Source of the DNA: a virus
DNA: 20,978 bases
Strand: one strand, 5' to 3'
Virus record (IMG/VR): IMGVR_UViG_3300028423_001286
Span: 1-20,978 of that record
Both the position numbers and the translations under genes were made by a program. Positions within the stretch are counted from its first letter, which is position 1, and each line of letters starts with the position of its first letter. The notes beneath the pieces are model-generated. The model was not told the DNA's origin and searched no databases. It saw only the letters and a list, made by a program, of their open reading frames with translations. This document shows positions 12,725 to 20,129 of the stretch, piece after piece.

Positions 12725-13068
12725 CACACGCGCTCCAACGTCGCTTCCTGGTGGGTCGCCTTCGCCACCACGGTCCTGACCGTGAGCGGGCCGGGGAACA
12801 CCACCGATCGGCGCCGATCCGTGACCGACTGCAGCCGGTCGCCTTCCTGGACATCCGCGCCGCGCGGGAAGATCGCCCGGAGGTCCTGCACCGTGACGAC
12901 CTTCTCGCCGTCCGCGACCACCTTCCGCGACTTGCTCCACGCGTAGCAGGCGAGGGGCCGGCCCTCCTCCTGCGCGGTGAAGCTCGGCTCCGGCGGCTGG
13001 CCCCAGGCGTCGGCGGTGGTCGCGGTGTTCCGCTCCAGCACCGCGCGATGGGTCATCCGCCCGCGCAT
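12724..13068 (-). CDS. Head-tail joining / head closure protein
   Basis: A 114-residue protein starting at the ATG 13068, two bases after the upstream stop; an ATG at 13056 is the alternative. It is beta-rich with the pattern of the small head closure (SPP1 gp16 / HK97 gp7-like) family: MTHRAVLERNTATTADAWGQ at the start, a central strand pair around CYAWSKSRKVV, then VVTVQDLRAIFPRGADVQEGD and a VTDRRRSVVFPGPLTVRTV end. Such proteins seal the connector after packaging. The frame continues open upstream, but that part is the shadow of the previous gene. Confidence 0.82.
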   Translation of the reverse strand: MRGRMTHRAVLERNTATTADAWGQPPEPSFTAQEEGRPLACYAWSKSRKVVADGEKVVTVQDLRAIFPRGADVQEGDRLQSVTDRRRSVVFPGPLTVRTVVAKATHQEATLERV

Positions 13069-13070
13069 GG

Positions 13071-13592
13071 TCAGGCCAGCAGCGAGCGGCGCCCGTCGAG
13101 CTGGGAGAGCACGCGCTCGCGCTCGGCGGTGTACTCGGCGTGCGTCTGCGACGTGTCGCCCGCGCTCTCCGCCTTGAGGCCGCGGTACTCGATGGCGAGC
13201 TTCACCAGGTCGATGAGCACGCGGTCCCGCAGCGAGGCGTCGACGTCGGGGACGTAGACGATCCGGACGCGGCCGAGCCAGCCGGACGCGCCGTTCGTCC
13301 CGTTCCCGAGACGCACCAGCGTCCGCGGGGGCTCGAAGCGGTAGTCGTCGGCGGCGAGCTCGACCTCGTCCTCGTCCGGGTGCGCCCGGGTCGCCGCGGT
13401 GGTGATCGACGCCGCATCCCGACGGAGCCGAATCTCGCGGTGCCCGAGGGCGTCCATGTACTCGGTCTCGGACGACGCCGAGCCCGCCCGCGTCACGATG
13501 GCCTCGTCCTCGGCCGCCTTGATCCGGGCGAGCGCGTCCTCCGACAGGTCGGTCTCGACGTGCTCGCGGAGCTGGGCGACCGAGAGGCTCAC
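13071..13592 (-). CDS. Head-tail connector (adaptor) protein, gp6-like
   Basis: A 173-residue protein starting at a GTG (13592) in a GTGA overlap. It is mainly helical with an inserted sheet: an N-terminal LREHVETDLSEDALARIKAAEDEAIVT helix pair, a central REIRLRRDAASITTAATR region with a YRFEPPRTLVRL strand, and a C-terminal helix DRVLIDLVKLAIEYRG. This is the arrangement of HK97 gp6-type adaptors, which bind below the portal. Synteny (after capsid, before head closure) supports it. Confidence 0.82.
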   Translation of the reverse strand: MSLSVAQLREHVETDLSEDALARIKAAEDEAIVTRAGSASSETEYMDALGHREIRLRRDAASITTAATRAHPDEDEVELAADDYRFEPPRTLVRLGNGTNGASGWLGRVRIVYVPDVDASLRDRVLIDLVKLAIEYRGLKAESAGDTSQTHAEYTAERERVLSQLDGRRSLLA

Positions 13593-14038
13593 TTCGAGCT
13601 ACCCCGGCGGCCGCCCTTGTTCGAGGCCTGCTTCGCGGCCTTGTCCTCCGCCGGCTTGCCCCCCTTGGCGCCGTCGTCGTCGGTCTTCTGCTCCACGCTC
13701 TCCTCCTCGGCCTGGCCGTCGTCGCCGGCCGCGGCGTCACCGGCGGGCTCCTGACCCTCGGCGGAGGCGTCGGCGGGCTGGGCGGTGTCCGTGGACGCCT
13801 GGGGCTCCTTCCCCTCGGCACCGGCCTCGCCGGCGTCCGTGGCGCCCTCGGGCTGCGGCTCCGGGGCCCTGTCGGCGATGCATCCGTCGGGGCCGACCCC
13901 GAGCCGCTCCGCCTCCTCCTGAGAGACCTCGCGGCCGGGGATGGACCAGAGGGTCGCCGCCTCCGGGTCGGTGTCGAGCACCACCCGGCTGCGATCCGCC
14001 GTGAGCGCGAGGCGCTGCTGGATCGTCACGCGGCTCAC
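13589..14038 (-). CDS. Hypothetical head protein with long disordered acidic tail
   Basis: A 149-residue protein starting at a GTG (14038) in a GTGA overlap with the decoration gene. The first 50 residues look folded (RLALTADRSRVVLDTDPEAA, then SQEEAERLG). Residues about 56-149 are low complexity, made of Ala, Glu, Gly, Asp, Pro, Gln and Lys, ending in a basic KGGRRGSSK. Proteins with a similar short N-terminus occur between capsid and connector genes, but I know of no firm function. Roles as a spacer, scaffold-like or neck-associated protein are possible; the tail is almost certainly disordered. Confidence 0.75.
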   Translation of the reverse strand: MSRVTIQQRLALTADRSRVVLDTDPEAATLWSIPGREVSQEEAERLGVGPDGCIADRAPEPQPEGATDAGEAGAEGKEPQASTDTAQPADASAEGQEPAGDAAAGDDGQAEEESVEQKTDDDGAKGGKPAEDKAAKQASNKGGRRGSSK

Positions 14039-14538
14039 GTCTGCGTCCCGACCTTCGTCCAGGTCGGCTCCAGAGCCGTGCCCGTGTTGATGTAGTCGAC
14101 CCCGTTCGTGGTGTCGATGAGCTTCGCGCCCTTGCTCGCGCCCCGGCCGGTGGCCGTCACGCCAGCGACGCTCTCGGCGATCGCGACGTCGGGCGAGGAG
14201 CCCCCCGTCAGCGAGTTGTCGGCGAGCGTGAGCAGGTCGACCGCGAGCTTCGCGAGGTTGCCCTCGAAGGTGACGGTGTGGACGTTGCCCGGCAGCGCGC
14301 CGGAGCCCGCGACGGAGCAGCCGCCGGCCCCGATGTTCGGCAGCGCGCGGAGCGCGGACTGCACGTCGGCCACCGCCGCGTCGAAGGCGATGTCGTCGGT
14401 CTCGAAATCGCCGAACGCGAGGCGGAAGGTGCCGCCGGTCGGCGTGCCGGAGACCGTGATGGTCTGCTGCTCGTCCGTCCCGTCGACCGGCGCGCCCGCG
14501 TTCTCCAGCGGGCCGAGCGTGCCTTCGATGATCGTCAT
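14035..14538 (-). CDS. Probable capsid decoration / head fibre-like protein
   Basis: A 167-residue protein 57 nt after the major capsid gene, the common place for decoration proteins. Residues about 24-95 match a beta-rich module common in phage surface proteins: QQTITVSGTPTGGTFRLAFG, then DIAFDAAVADVQSALRALPNIGAGG and a VTFEGNLA strand. The C-terminal 40 residues (KLIDTTNGVDYINTGT and a W-T-K-V end) recall the short trimeric or surface modules at the ends of head fibre proteins. The ATG at 14538 has AGGAGA upstream. It could instead be a minor head protein; binding to the capsid is inferred from position only. Confidence 0.7.
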   Translation of the reverse strand: MTIIEGTLGPLENAGAPVDGTDEQQTITVSGTPTGGTFRLAFGDFETDDIAFDAAVADVQSALRALPNIGAGGCSVAGSGALPGNVHTVTFEGNLAKLAVDLLTLADNSLTGGSSPDVAIAESVAGVTATGRGASKGAKLIDTTNGVDYINTGTALEPTWTKVGTQT

Positions 14539-14566
14539 GGCCCTGTCTCCTGAGTGGCTACGGGAA

Positions 14567-14586
14567 GGGCCCGGCGGACCGGGCCC
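14567..14586 (-). promoter_or_regulatory. Strong hairpin after the major capsid gene
   Basis: On the minus strand GGGCCCGG and CCGGGCCC form a perfect 8-bp GC stem around the tetraloop TCCG (a UNCG-type loop), starting 10 nt after the capsid stop. The following bases TTCCC are only weakly T-rich, so it may be a partial terminator or a 3' end that protects capsid mRNA. It lies in the only gap between capsid and decoration genes. Confidence 0.6.
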
Positions 14587-14595
14587 GCGTCAGGC

Positions 14596-15900
14596 TCAGA
14601 GGCCGGTGACGGTGGAGAAGGCGGCCGGGCGGAAGACCACGAAGGCGGCCCGCATGTCCGCGCGGACGGTGCGCTTGCCCTCGGTGAACTGCGTCCCGAC
14701 GTAGCCGACCTGGATGTCCACGCCGCGGCGCTCGAAGAGCGACACCCACTGCGGCATGAAGGAGCCGACCATGCCCGTGTTCGCGCTGCCGATGTCCTGC
14801 TGCACCACCGGCAGGCCCCACATGCGCTCGGGGCCGGCCTCGGACGGGTTGCCCCAGATGTACACGCCGTCGGCGGTGCGGAGCAGGCGCACGCCCTGCC
14901 AGTCGTCCGGGTGCATGATGTGGTGGGTCGGCATCGCCCGGCCGGTCACGCGGACGTTCTTCATCGCCTTGAAGAAGGCGTCCGGGACGGGGTCGGAGCC
15001 CTTCGCCTGGGTCTGGATGCCCGTGACGTTGAGCAGGCCCTCGAGGTTCGGACTGGTGCCGTTGCCGTTGTAGACCTGACCGTCGAGCCGCTGGCGCAGA
15101 CCGAAGGTGAGGCGGCCGTCGATGTAGCTCTCGACGAACGCGGCGTCCTCGAGCTGCTCGTCGGTCACCGGCAGGCTGTCGGTGATCTTGCGGACCGGCG
15201 AGTTCTTCTCCGTGAACGCGAAGGTCGACTCGGCGAACGAGGCGCCCTCGGCCTTCTCGGCCGCGGCGTGCGTCCGGGTCGTCTCCTCCATGTAGACCAC
15301 CGACTCCATCCCGGTGCGGGACACCGGGATGATGTCGAGGAGCTGGATCGGGCGGGTCGCCGACTCGACGAAGCCGGGGATGCGGGTCGACTCCGGCGCG
15401 TAGCCGGCGGACGTCGTCATCAGGGTCTTGCGGCCCATGGTGTCGAACTGCGCCGCCTTGGCGAAGAAGTCCGACGGGTAGGCCTCCTCGAGCGAGAGCG
15501 TGAACTGGCCCTGGCCGCCGGCCTTCTGCATGGACTTGAACTCGTCCGACTCGCCGACGAGCTGGCCGAGGGACTTGCCGCCGAAGGTGGGCTCGCCCTT
15601 GCCGTCGCCGCTGCCGGGCTGTGCCGGGCGACCGCTGGGGGTCTTCCGGGCCTTGCGGCCCTCCTCGACGCGGTCGTGGATGCCCTCGACCTCCTCGACC
15701 GCCTTGATCTGGTCGTGCAGGTCGTCGAGTTCGGCGTTCTTCGCGCGCACGGCCTCGAGGGCGTTCTGCGCGTCGTCGATGCCGAGGGTGGTGGACTTCG
15801 TGAAGTCGAAGGTGCCGTCGTCGGCCTTCGACTCCTCGAAGACCTTGTGGAGCTCGTCCTGCTTCGCGGCGAGCTTCTTCTGGAGTTCGTTGAGCTTCAT
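14596..15900 (-). CDS. Major capsid protein, HK97 fold
   Basis: A 434-residue major capsid precursor. Residues 1 to about 105 are the delta (scaffold-like) domain, with two coiled-coil stretches (LNELQKKLAAKQDELHKVFEE and LEAVRAKNAELDDLHDQIK) and a Gly/Pro/Lys-rich linker (about 86-110) where the protease would cut. The mature part begins near the SLGQLVGESDEFKSM region. It contains HK97-family marks: FVESATRPIQLLDIIPVSRT, KITDSLPVTDEQLEDAAF, a TSPNLEGLLN turn, HHIMHPDDWQGVRLL, and GNPSEAG followed by MWGLPVVQ. The ATG at 15900 has an excellent GGAGGT site. The gene stands in its own 106-nt and 57-nt gaps with regulatory-like structures. Confidence 0.97.
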   Translation of the reverse strand: MKLNELQKKLAAKQDELHKVFEESKADDGTFDFTKSTTLGIDDAQNALEAVRAKNAELDDLHDQIKAVEEVEGIHDRVEEGRKARKTPSGRPAQPGSGDGKGEPTFGGKSLGQLVGESDEFKSMQKAGGQGQFTLSLEEAYPSDFFAKAAQFDTMGRKTLMTTSAGYAPESTRIPGFVESATRPIQLLDIIPVSRTGMESVVYMEETTRTHAAAEKAEGASFAESTFAFTEKNSPVRKITDSLPVTDEQLEDAAFVESYIDGRLTFGLRQRLDGQVYNGNGTSPNLEGLLNVTGIQTQAKGSDPVPDAFFKAMKNVRVTGRAMPTHHIMHPDDWQGVRLLRTADGVYIWGNPSEAGPERMWGLPVVQQDIGSANTGMVGSFMPQWVSLFERRGVDIQVGYVGTQFTEGKRTVRADMRAAFVVFRPAAFSTVTGL

Positions 15901-15911
15901 GGTCTGACCTC

Positions 15912-15928
15912 CGGGTTGGGGAAACCCG
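15912..15928 (-). promoter_or_regulatory. Hairpin directly before the capsid ribosome site
   Basis: On the minus strand CGGGTT, a TCCCC loop and AACCCG form a 6-bp stem ending one base before the GGAGGT ribosome site. It leaves the site exposed, and a 5' hairpin of this kind could protect a capsid mRNA begun at the nearby promoter-like sequence. Confidence 0.4.
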
Positions 15929-15954
15929 AGGCAGCCAGACCTCGAACACCTGTG

Positions 15955-15983
15955 AATCTATCCAGTGACCGGGAGGATTGCAA
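15955..15983 (-). promoter_or_regulatory. Candidate sigma70 promoter before the major capsid gene
   Basis: On the minus strand TTGCAA (15983-15978) and TAGATT (15960-15955) are separated by exactly 17 bp, each matching 4 of 6 consensus bases, in a region unusually AT-rich for this genome. Transcription would start near 15947 and give a leader of about 47 nt with the hairpin and GGAGGT site. The -35 box lies in the loop of the 8-bp hairpin at 15969-15994. Confidence 0.4.
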
Positions 15984-15994
15984 CCCCCTCCCGG
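15969..15994 (-). promoter_or_regulatory. 8-bp hairpin between protease and capsid genes
   Basis: CCGGGAGG (15969-15976) and CCTCCCGG (15987-15994) pair perfectly around a 10-nt loop. A further GTGACC (15965-15970) and GGTCAC (16005-16010) could form a competing or outer pairing that reaches the protease stop region. It may attenuate read-through from the upstream genes; no T-run follows. Confidence 0.45.
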
Positions 15995-16006
15995 CCACTA
16001 TCCGGG

Positions 16007-16756
16007 TCACCGGAGCGTGAGCGTCCGACGGCTGCGGTGCGCCTCGAAGCGCATCGCCTCCTTCACGGCGTCGCCGCTGTCGCGCACGACGGCCACCTTC
16101 AGGTCGCGCGAGGCCTTGGCGACCTCGTCGAGTGCGGCCACGACCTTGTCGACCTCGGCCAGGCGCTCGTCGGAGATGTCCTTCCCCTTCCGGGCGCGCA
16201 TCTCCCTGATCTCCGTGACCCGCGACGCCAGGTCGCCCGCATCCTCGAGCACCGACTTGATGTGGTCGTCCAGCCCCCGGCCCTGCGCGCCCGCCGACTT
16301 CATCACGAGCGTCCGGGTGTTCTCGCCGGCGCCGACCAGCACCGGGGAGACCTCGTGGACCTCCATGGTCTTCAGGAAGCGCACCCGCTGGCCGTCGTGC
16401 TCCCCGAACTCCGCGTCGTTCACGGTGAAGCCGTAGGACCACTCCTGCAGGGGCCGATCGCCCTTCTCGACGTCGAACTTCAGCGCCGAGAACCACTCGC
16501 GCGCCGTCGGGCTGTCGAGGTTGAACTCGAAGTCGACGTGGGCCTCCTCGCCGACCTCGCGGATCGTGCCCTTCCCGAGGGGGACGGACCCCCAGTTGTG
16601 GGCCGGGACGATCACGACGGACTGCTTGCCGAACGCGCCGGGCAGGGTCACGTCGCCGTCCTTGTCGATGACGTTGAGGGTCGCGAACACCGCGGTCCCG
16701 CGGCCCTCGCCCAGGTTCTTGATCGCGCACGTCTGGCGCTTCAGCTCGGTCCTCAT
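16007..16756 (-). CDS. Prohead maturation protease, S78 family
   Basis: A 249-residue HK97-type prohead protease that removes the capsid delta domain. The N-terminal catalytic part (about 1-160) shows the family marks: FATLNVIDKDGDVTLPGAF, then His53 in VPAHNW and the nucleophile Ser107 in QEWSYGF, with EVHEVSPVLVGAGENT after it. The C-terminal 90 residues are charged and helical (RVTEIREMRARKGKDISDERL), as usual for the self-cleaved tail. The ATG at 16756 overlaps the portal-MuF stop in ATGA. It is followed by the capsid gene, whose delta domain is its substrate. Confidence 0.95.
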   Translation of the reverse strand: MRTELKRQTCAIKNLGEGRGTAVFATLNVIDKDGDVTLPGAFGKQSVVIVPAHNWGSVPLGKGTIREVGEEAHVDFEFNLDSPTAREWFSALKFDVEKGDRPLQEWSYGFTVNDAEFGEHDGQRVRFLKTMEVHEVSPVLVGAGENTRTLVMKSAGAQGRGLDDHIKSVLEDAGDLASRVTEIREMRARKGKDISDERLAEVDKVVAALDEVAKASRDLKVAVVRDSGDAVKEAMRFEAHRSRRTLTLR

Positions 16757-18858
16757 GGCGTGATCTCCTCCGCCAGTGCAGGGGGCAGCGGGGTGAAGCT
16801 GCGGGTCCCGTTCGGGTGTTCGTCGATGGCGAGCTGCTCCGCCTCCTGGAGGGTCACGATGCGACCGTTCAGGGCCATGCAGACCTCGTCCGTGGGCCCG
16901 AGGCGGGCGTCGAAGATGAGGGCCTGCGTGATGCCCTCGACCCTCGCCCGCTCCAGGGACGAGACGTTCTGCGCGAACTTCGTTTCCGTCCGCGCGATGA
17001 CCTTGGCGCGCGTCGCCGGCGTGGCCCAGGGGCCTCGGGCAACGTCCGCGCGGATGCGCCGGGCGATCTCCTCGGGGCCGGCGCCCTCCTCCCGGAGTTC
17101 GCCGATGGCGTCGAAGATGCGGCGCTTCGTCTGGCCTTCGAGGTCGATCAGGCCGGCCCGGCGACCACCCGTCGAGAAGACCGCCCGCGCCACCGGGTCC
17201 GGCAGGTCCGTGGCGACGCCAATGGCGGCCGACACGGTCTCGTTCGTCACGCGGGCGACCTGGACGTAGTGCCGCTCGAAGGCCTCGCGCATCAGCTCGC
17301 CCGTCGCCCCGAGCGTAAGCAGCTCCATGATGCGAGCCGTGTCGAGCTCGTCCTTCTGGCCGAGGACCTCGAGGGCGGCGCGCTCCGCCTTCTGGCCGAG
17401 GTCGTCGAAGACCGGCACCAGGTCAGCCGCGAAGGCCTCCTCCAGCGTCGGCCGCGCCGTGTCGAGCTGCCGCATCACCGCCTCGAGCTGCTCGGGGACC
17501 CGGGTCGCGCGCGGGGCCGTGGCCGCCATGCGCTCCTCGAACGGCGTGTGGTCGTGGCCCTCCTTCGCTTCCTTCTGCCCAGGCTCGGCCGCCGATCGCT
17601 GCTCCGGGTCGCGGTTGCGCGAGGCGCCGGCGTCGCCCCGGGGGACCACCATGACGTTGATCGGCAGGAGGTAGACGTCGTCGTCGGGCTCGACGTCGTG
17701 GCCGAGCAGCTCCTTCGCCTTGCCGCGGGTGATGGCCCCGCCCTTGAGCTGATCCATGACGCGGGTCACCAGCTCGCCGCGGTCCTCCTGCAGGGCGTCG
17801 ACCCGGTCCACGTTGAACCGGAAGCGCCAGCCCTCGCGCTCGTCGAAGAAGTCCGGGCCGATGGAGCGGTCCAGTTCGGACTCAATGAAGTGCAGGAGCG
17901 GCATCACGCCGTTCTGCCACGACATCTTCCGCAGCTCGCGCATCGTCGCGCCGACCTTCGTCTGCTCCATGCCCGTGCCGTAGCCGACGACGGCGGCGTG
18001 GACGCCCAGGAGCACACACAGGCGTTCCTCGGCGACGTTGCGCACGGACGAGAGGTCCAGCTCCTCCGGGTTCCAAGAGACGCGCTGGACGTCCGTCGGG
18101 CCGGTCATCACGAGCGGATCGCCGCGGTGGACGCCCCGGAACTTGGCCCGGACGTCCTTCTTCACTTCCTCGGGGTCCGGGATCGCGGCCTCCCCCGACT
18201 TCGGCGAGAGCACGAGGCCCGGGATGGCGTTGTTCGAGAGCATCTGCGAGACGAGGCGCGCCGAGTCCTGATCCGACCAGGCCTCCCGGAACGCCGAGCG
18301 GATGGGCGAGATGCCGCACCGCGGCTGGTGCGGGTCGATGCCGTGGCGGAAGTGCACGATCTCGTCGGGCGCGTAGTAGGCGTCGCCGATGCCGGCGCGG
18401 TAGCGCCACGAGGACAGGAACAGGGACCCGTCGCGCGGGTACTGCGGCTCCATCATCCAGTGCGGGACGTACCAGAGCTCGACGGGCTTCTGCCGGTTCG
18501 CCTGGGACCCGACCTTGACCCAGAACCCGTTCCCGCCGTCGACCCACGAGAAGATCGTCGCCTGGAGCAGATGGTCGCCCGAATAGTAGGGGTTCGGCTG
18601 GGCCAGCAGGTCCAGGACCTCGTGCGAGCGCAGGACCTCCTCGCCATCGTCGGTCACGCGGTAGAGCTCGAGGTCAGCCTCGACGATCGCGCGCTGGAGC
18701 CACTGGATGACCCCCATGACCACGGACACGTCGAGACCGTGGTTGATGTCGCGGGTGATCTTCGCGAGGTCCGGCGCCGAGCGCCCCCACGGGAGGAGCG
18801 CGCCGCCGTGCCGGAACTCGGACGCGGCCGCCTTGCGGCCGAACCACGGGAATCGCAT
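16753..18858 (-). CDS. Portal protein fused to a MuF-like head morphogenesis domain
   Basis: A 701-residue protein, far longer than the usual 400-450 residues of HK97-type portals. Residues 1 to about 405 are the portal, with VVMGVIQWLQRAI, VLDLLAQPNPYYSG, WYVPHWMMEP, DEIVHFRHG and ERLCVLLGVHAAVVGYG. A charged linker (about 405-440) leads to a helical part and then a MuF-type end (about 612-690): a RAKVIARTE helix, ARVEGITQALIFDARLGPTD, Cys660 in CMALNGR, and HPNGTRSF. MuF proteins are minor head proteins injected with DNA or needed for capsid assembly and are normally separate genes. The ATG at 18858 shares a base with the terL stop. A frameshift artefact is unlikely because the frame runs straight through. 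Confidence 0.92.
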   Translation of the reverse strand: MRFPWFGRKAAASEFRHGGALLPWGRSAPDLAKITRDINHGLDVSVVMGVIQWLQRAIVEADLELYRVTDDGEEVLRSHEVLDLLAQPNPYYSGDHLLQATIFSWVDGGNGFWVKVGSQANRQKPVELWYVPHWMMEPQYPRDGSLFLSSWRYRAGIGDAYYAPDEIVHFRHGIDPHQPRCGISPIRSAFREAWSDQDSARLVSQMLSNNAIPGLVLSPKSGEAAIPDPEEVKKDVRAKFRGVHRGDPLVMTGPTDVQRVSWNPEELDLSSVRNVAEERLCVLLGVHAAVVGYGTGMEQTKVGATMRELRKMSWQNGVMPLLHFIESELDRSIGPDFFDEREGWRFRFNVDRVDALQEDRGELVTRVMDQLKGGAITRGKAKELLGHDVEPDDDVYLLPINVMVVPRGDAGASRNRDPEQRSAAEPGQKEAKEGHDHTPFEERMAATAPRATRVPEQLEAVMRQLDTARPTLEEAFAADLVPVFDDLGQKAERAALEVLGQKDELDTARIMELLTLGATGELMREAFERHYVQVARVTNETVSAAIGVATDLPDPVARAVFSTGGRRAGLIDLEGQTKRRIFDAIGELREEGAGPEEIARRIRADVARGPWATPATRAKVIARTETKFAQNVSSLERARVEGITQALIFDARLGPTDEVCMALNGRIVTLQEAEQLAIDEHPNGTRSFTPLPPALAEEITP

Positions 18859-20129
18859 CAGGCAGCCCCCCAGGCGTTGCGCTTGCGGATGAGCGGCGCG
18901 AGCGCGTAGCGCACCGCATCCCAGCAGTGGTTGTGCGCGTCGACGAGGGTCGGCAGGACGTCGCCGGTGTTCCGGTCGACCTTGAACGACCAGAGCTTCG
19001 CCTCGCGGCGCGTGGCCTCACAGCGCGGGTGGATCACGATCTCGTCGTAGGCCCGCAGATGCTCGACGCCGTCCTCGACGGAGCCGGGCCACTTCCTCAC
19101 GGCCTCGATGCGCGGCAGACCTCGCTCGTGCGTGCGGACGTGCGCGATCGACTCGGGCCGGGCGTTGTCGGCGCGGACGATGAAGTCCTCGATCCCGGGG
19201 ATGCGACGCCGCAGGAAGTCGCCCGTCGCGTCGAGGCCGAGCTTCACCTGCGAGGCGTCGTGCTCGATGTACAGGGTCCGCCCGTGGACCCAGCAGCGGA
19301 CGCCCGCGGTCGGGTCCTGCGAGAAGCCCCAATCGAGGCCGTGGTAGGGACCATCCCATTCCGGGCCCGGCTCGAACTCGGCGACGCGCCACTTCCCGTT
19401 GAGCACCTGAGCATCGCTGCGCCGACGGTAGTCGCCCTCCCAAACCCAGGCGTAGAGGTCCGCGTCGAGCTTGAGGTCGCGCTGGCGCTCGGCATCGAGC
19501 TCGTCCGGGAACCACGGATTGTCGTCGAAGTTCATCTCGACGATGCGCGCGGCGTGCGTGGACGGGTCGAGGCCCTGAGCCGCGCACTGCTCCGGCGTCG
19601 GCGGCGGCTTCTTCCGGAACCGCACGTCCGTGGCCGAGCCGTCGACCTCCGGGTTCCAGGTCACCCACAGTTCGGAGCCGGGCTTCCGAATGGTCGGGAT
19701 GAGGACGCGCCACGACTCCTCGGAGACGACCTCCGCCTCCTCGACCCAGGCGAGGTCGATCCCGGACAGGCCCTTGATCTCGCGGTAGTTGTGCCGGAGA
19801 CCCTTGAAGAGGAACTCGGAGCCAGTGGCAGGGCAGCGGATGAAGCTCTCGCCGTAGTCAAACATCGAGGCGAGGCCGTGCTCCTCGATCGCCTCGACGA
19901 TCTCCTGGTGGACCGAGTAGCGGATCGAGGTCTGCAGCTCCCGAGCGCAGAGGATGCGCGTGCGCGCGCTGATCGCGCGGATCGCCGCCATGAGAGCGAA
20001 GCCCCGGGACTTGCCCGAGCCCCGGCCGCCATGTGCGCCCCGGGTCCGCGCCGGGCCCGAGAAGACATACTCGAGCTTCTCCGGCAGACGGACGTCGAGC
20101 TCCGGAAGCTGGAGTGCAGCCTCAGCCAT
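18858..20129 (-). CDS. terL: Terminase large subunit
   Basis: A 423-residue packaging motor of the PBSX/Terminase_3 type. Walker A is GGRGSGKS at residues 34-41. The Walker B region is IDLAWVEEAE (124-133) with the usual Trp-Val-Glu-Glu form for this family, and coupling elements follow (TWNPE near 158). The nuclease half holds Asp266 in GLDWGFSQDPTA, Asp321 in VRADNARPESI and Asp404 in HNHCWDAVRYAL, the three metal ligands expected. The ATG at 20129 is chosen over a GTG at 20138, which gives METM, because GGAGGTGGAG sits just upstream. It overlaps the small subunit gene by 8 nt. Confidence 0.96.
   Translation of the reverse strand: MAEAALQLPELDVRLPEKLEYVFSGPARTRGAHGGRGSGKSRGFALMAAIRAISARTRILCARELQTSIRYSVHQEIVEAIEEHGLASMFDYGESFIRCPATGSEFLFKGLRHNYREIKGLSGIDLAWVEEAEVVSEESWRVLIPTIRKPGSELWVTWNPEVDGSATDVRFRKKPPPTPEQCAAQGLDPSTHAARIVEMNFDDNPWFPDELDAERQRDLKLDADLYAWVWEGDYRRRSDAQVLNGKWRVAEFEPGPEWDGPYHGLDWGFSQDPTAGVRCWVHGRTLYIEHDASQVKLGLDATGDFLRRRIPGIEDFIVRADNARPESIAHVRTHERGLPRIEAVRKWPGSVEDGVEHLRAYDEIVIHPRCEATRREAKLWSFKVDRNTGDVLPTLVDAHNHCWDAVRYALAPLIRKRNAWGAA

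Noticed and set aside
14554-16020. 488-codon open frame on the plus strand opposite the capsid gene
   Set aside because: Antisense shadow of a clear HK97 capsid gene; composition is Arg/Leu/Gly-rich and motif-free.
16816-18909. 697-codon open frame on the plus strand opposite the portal gene
   Set aside because: Shadow of the portal-MuF gene, with low-complexity translation and no ribosome site or neighbours on that strand.
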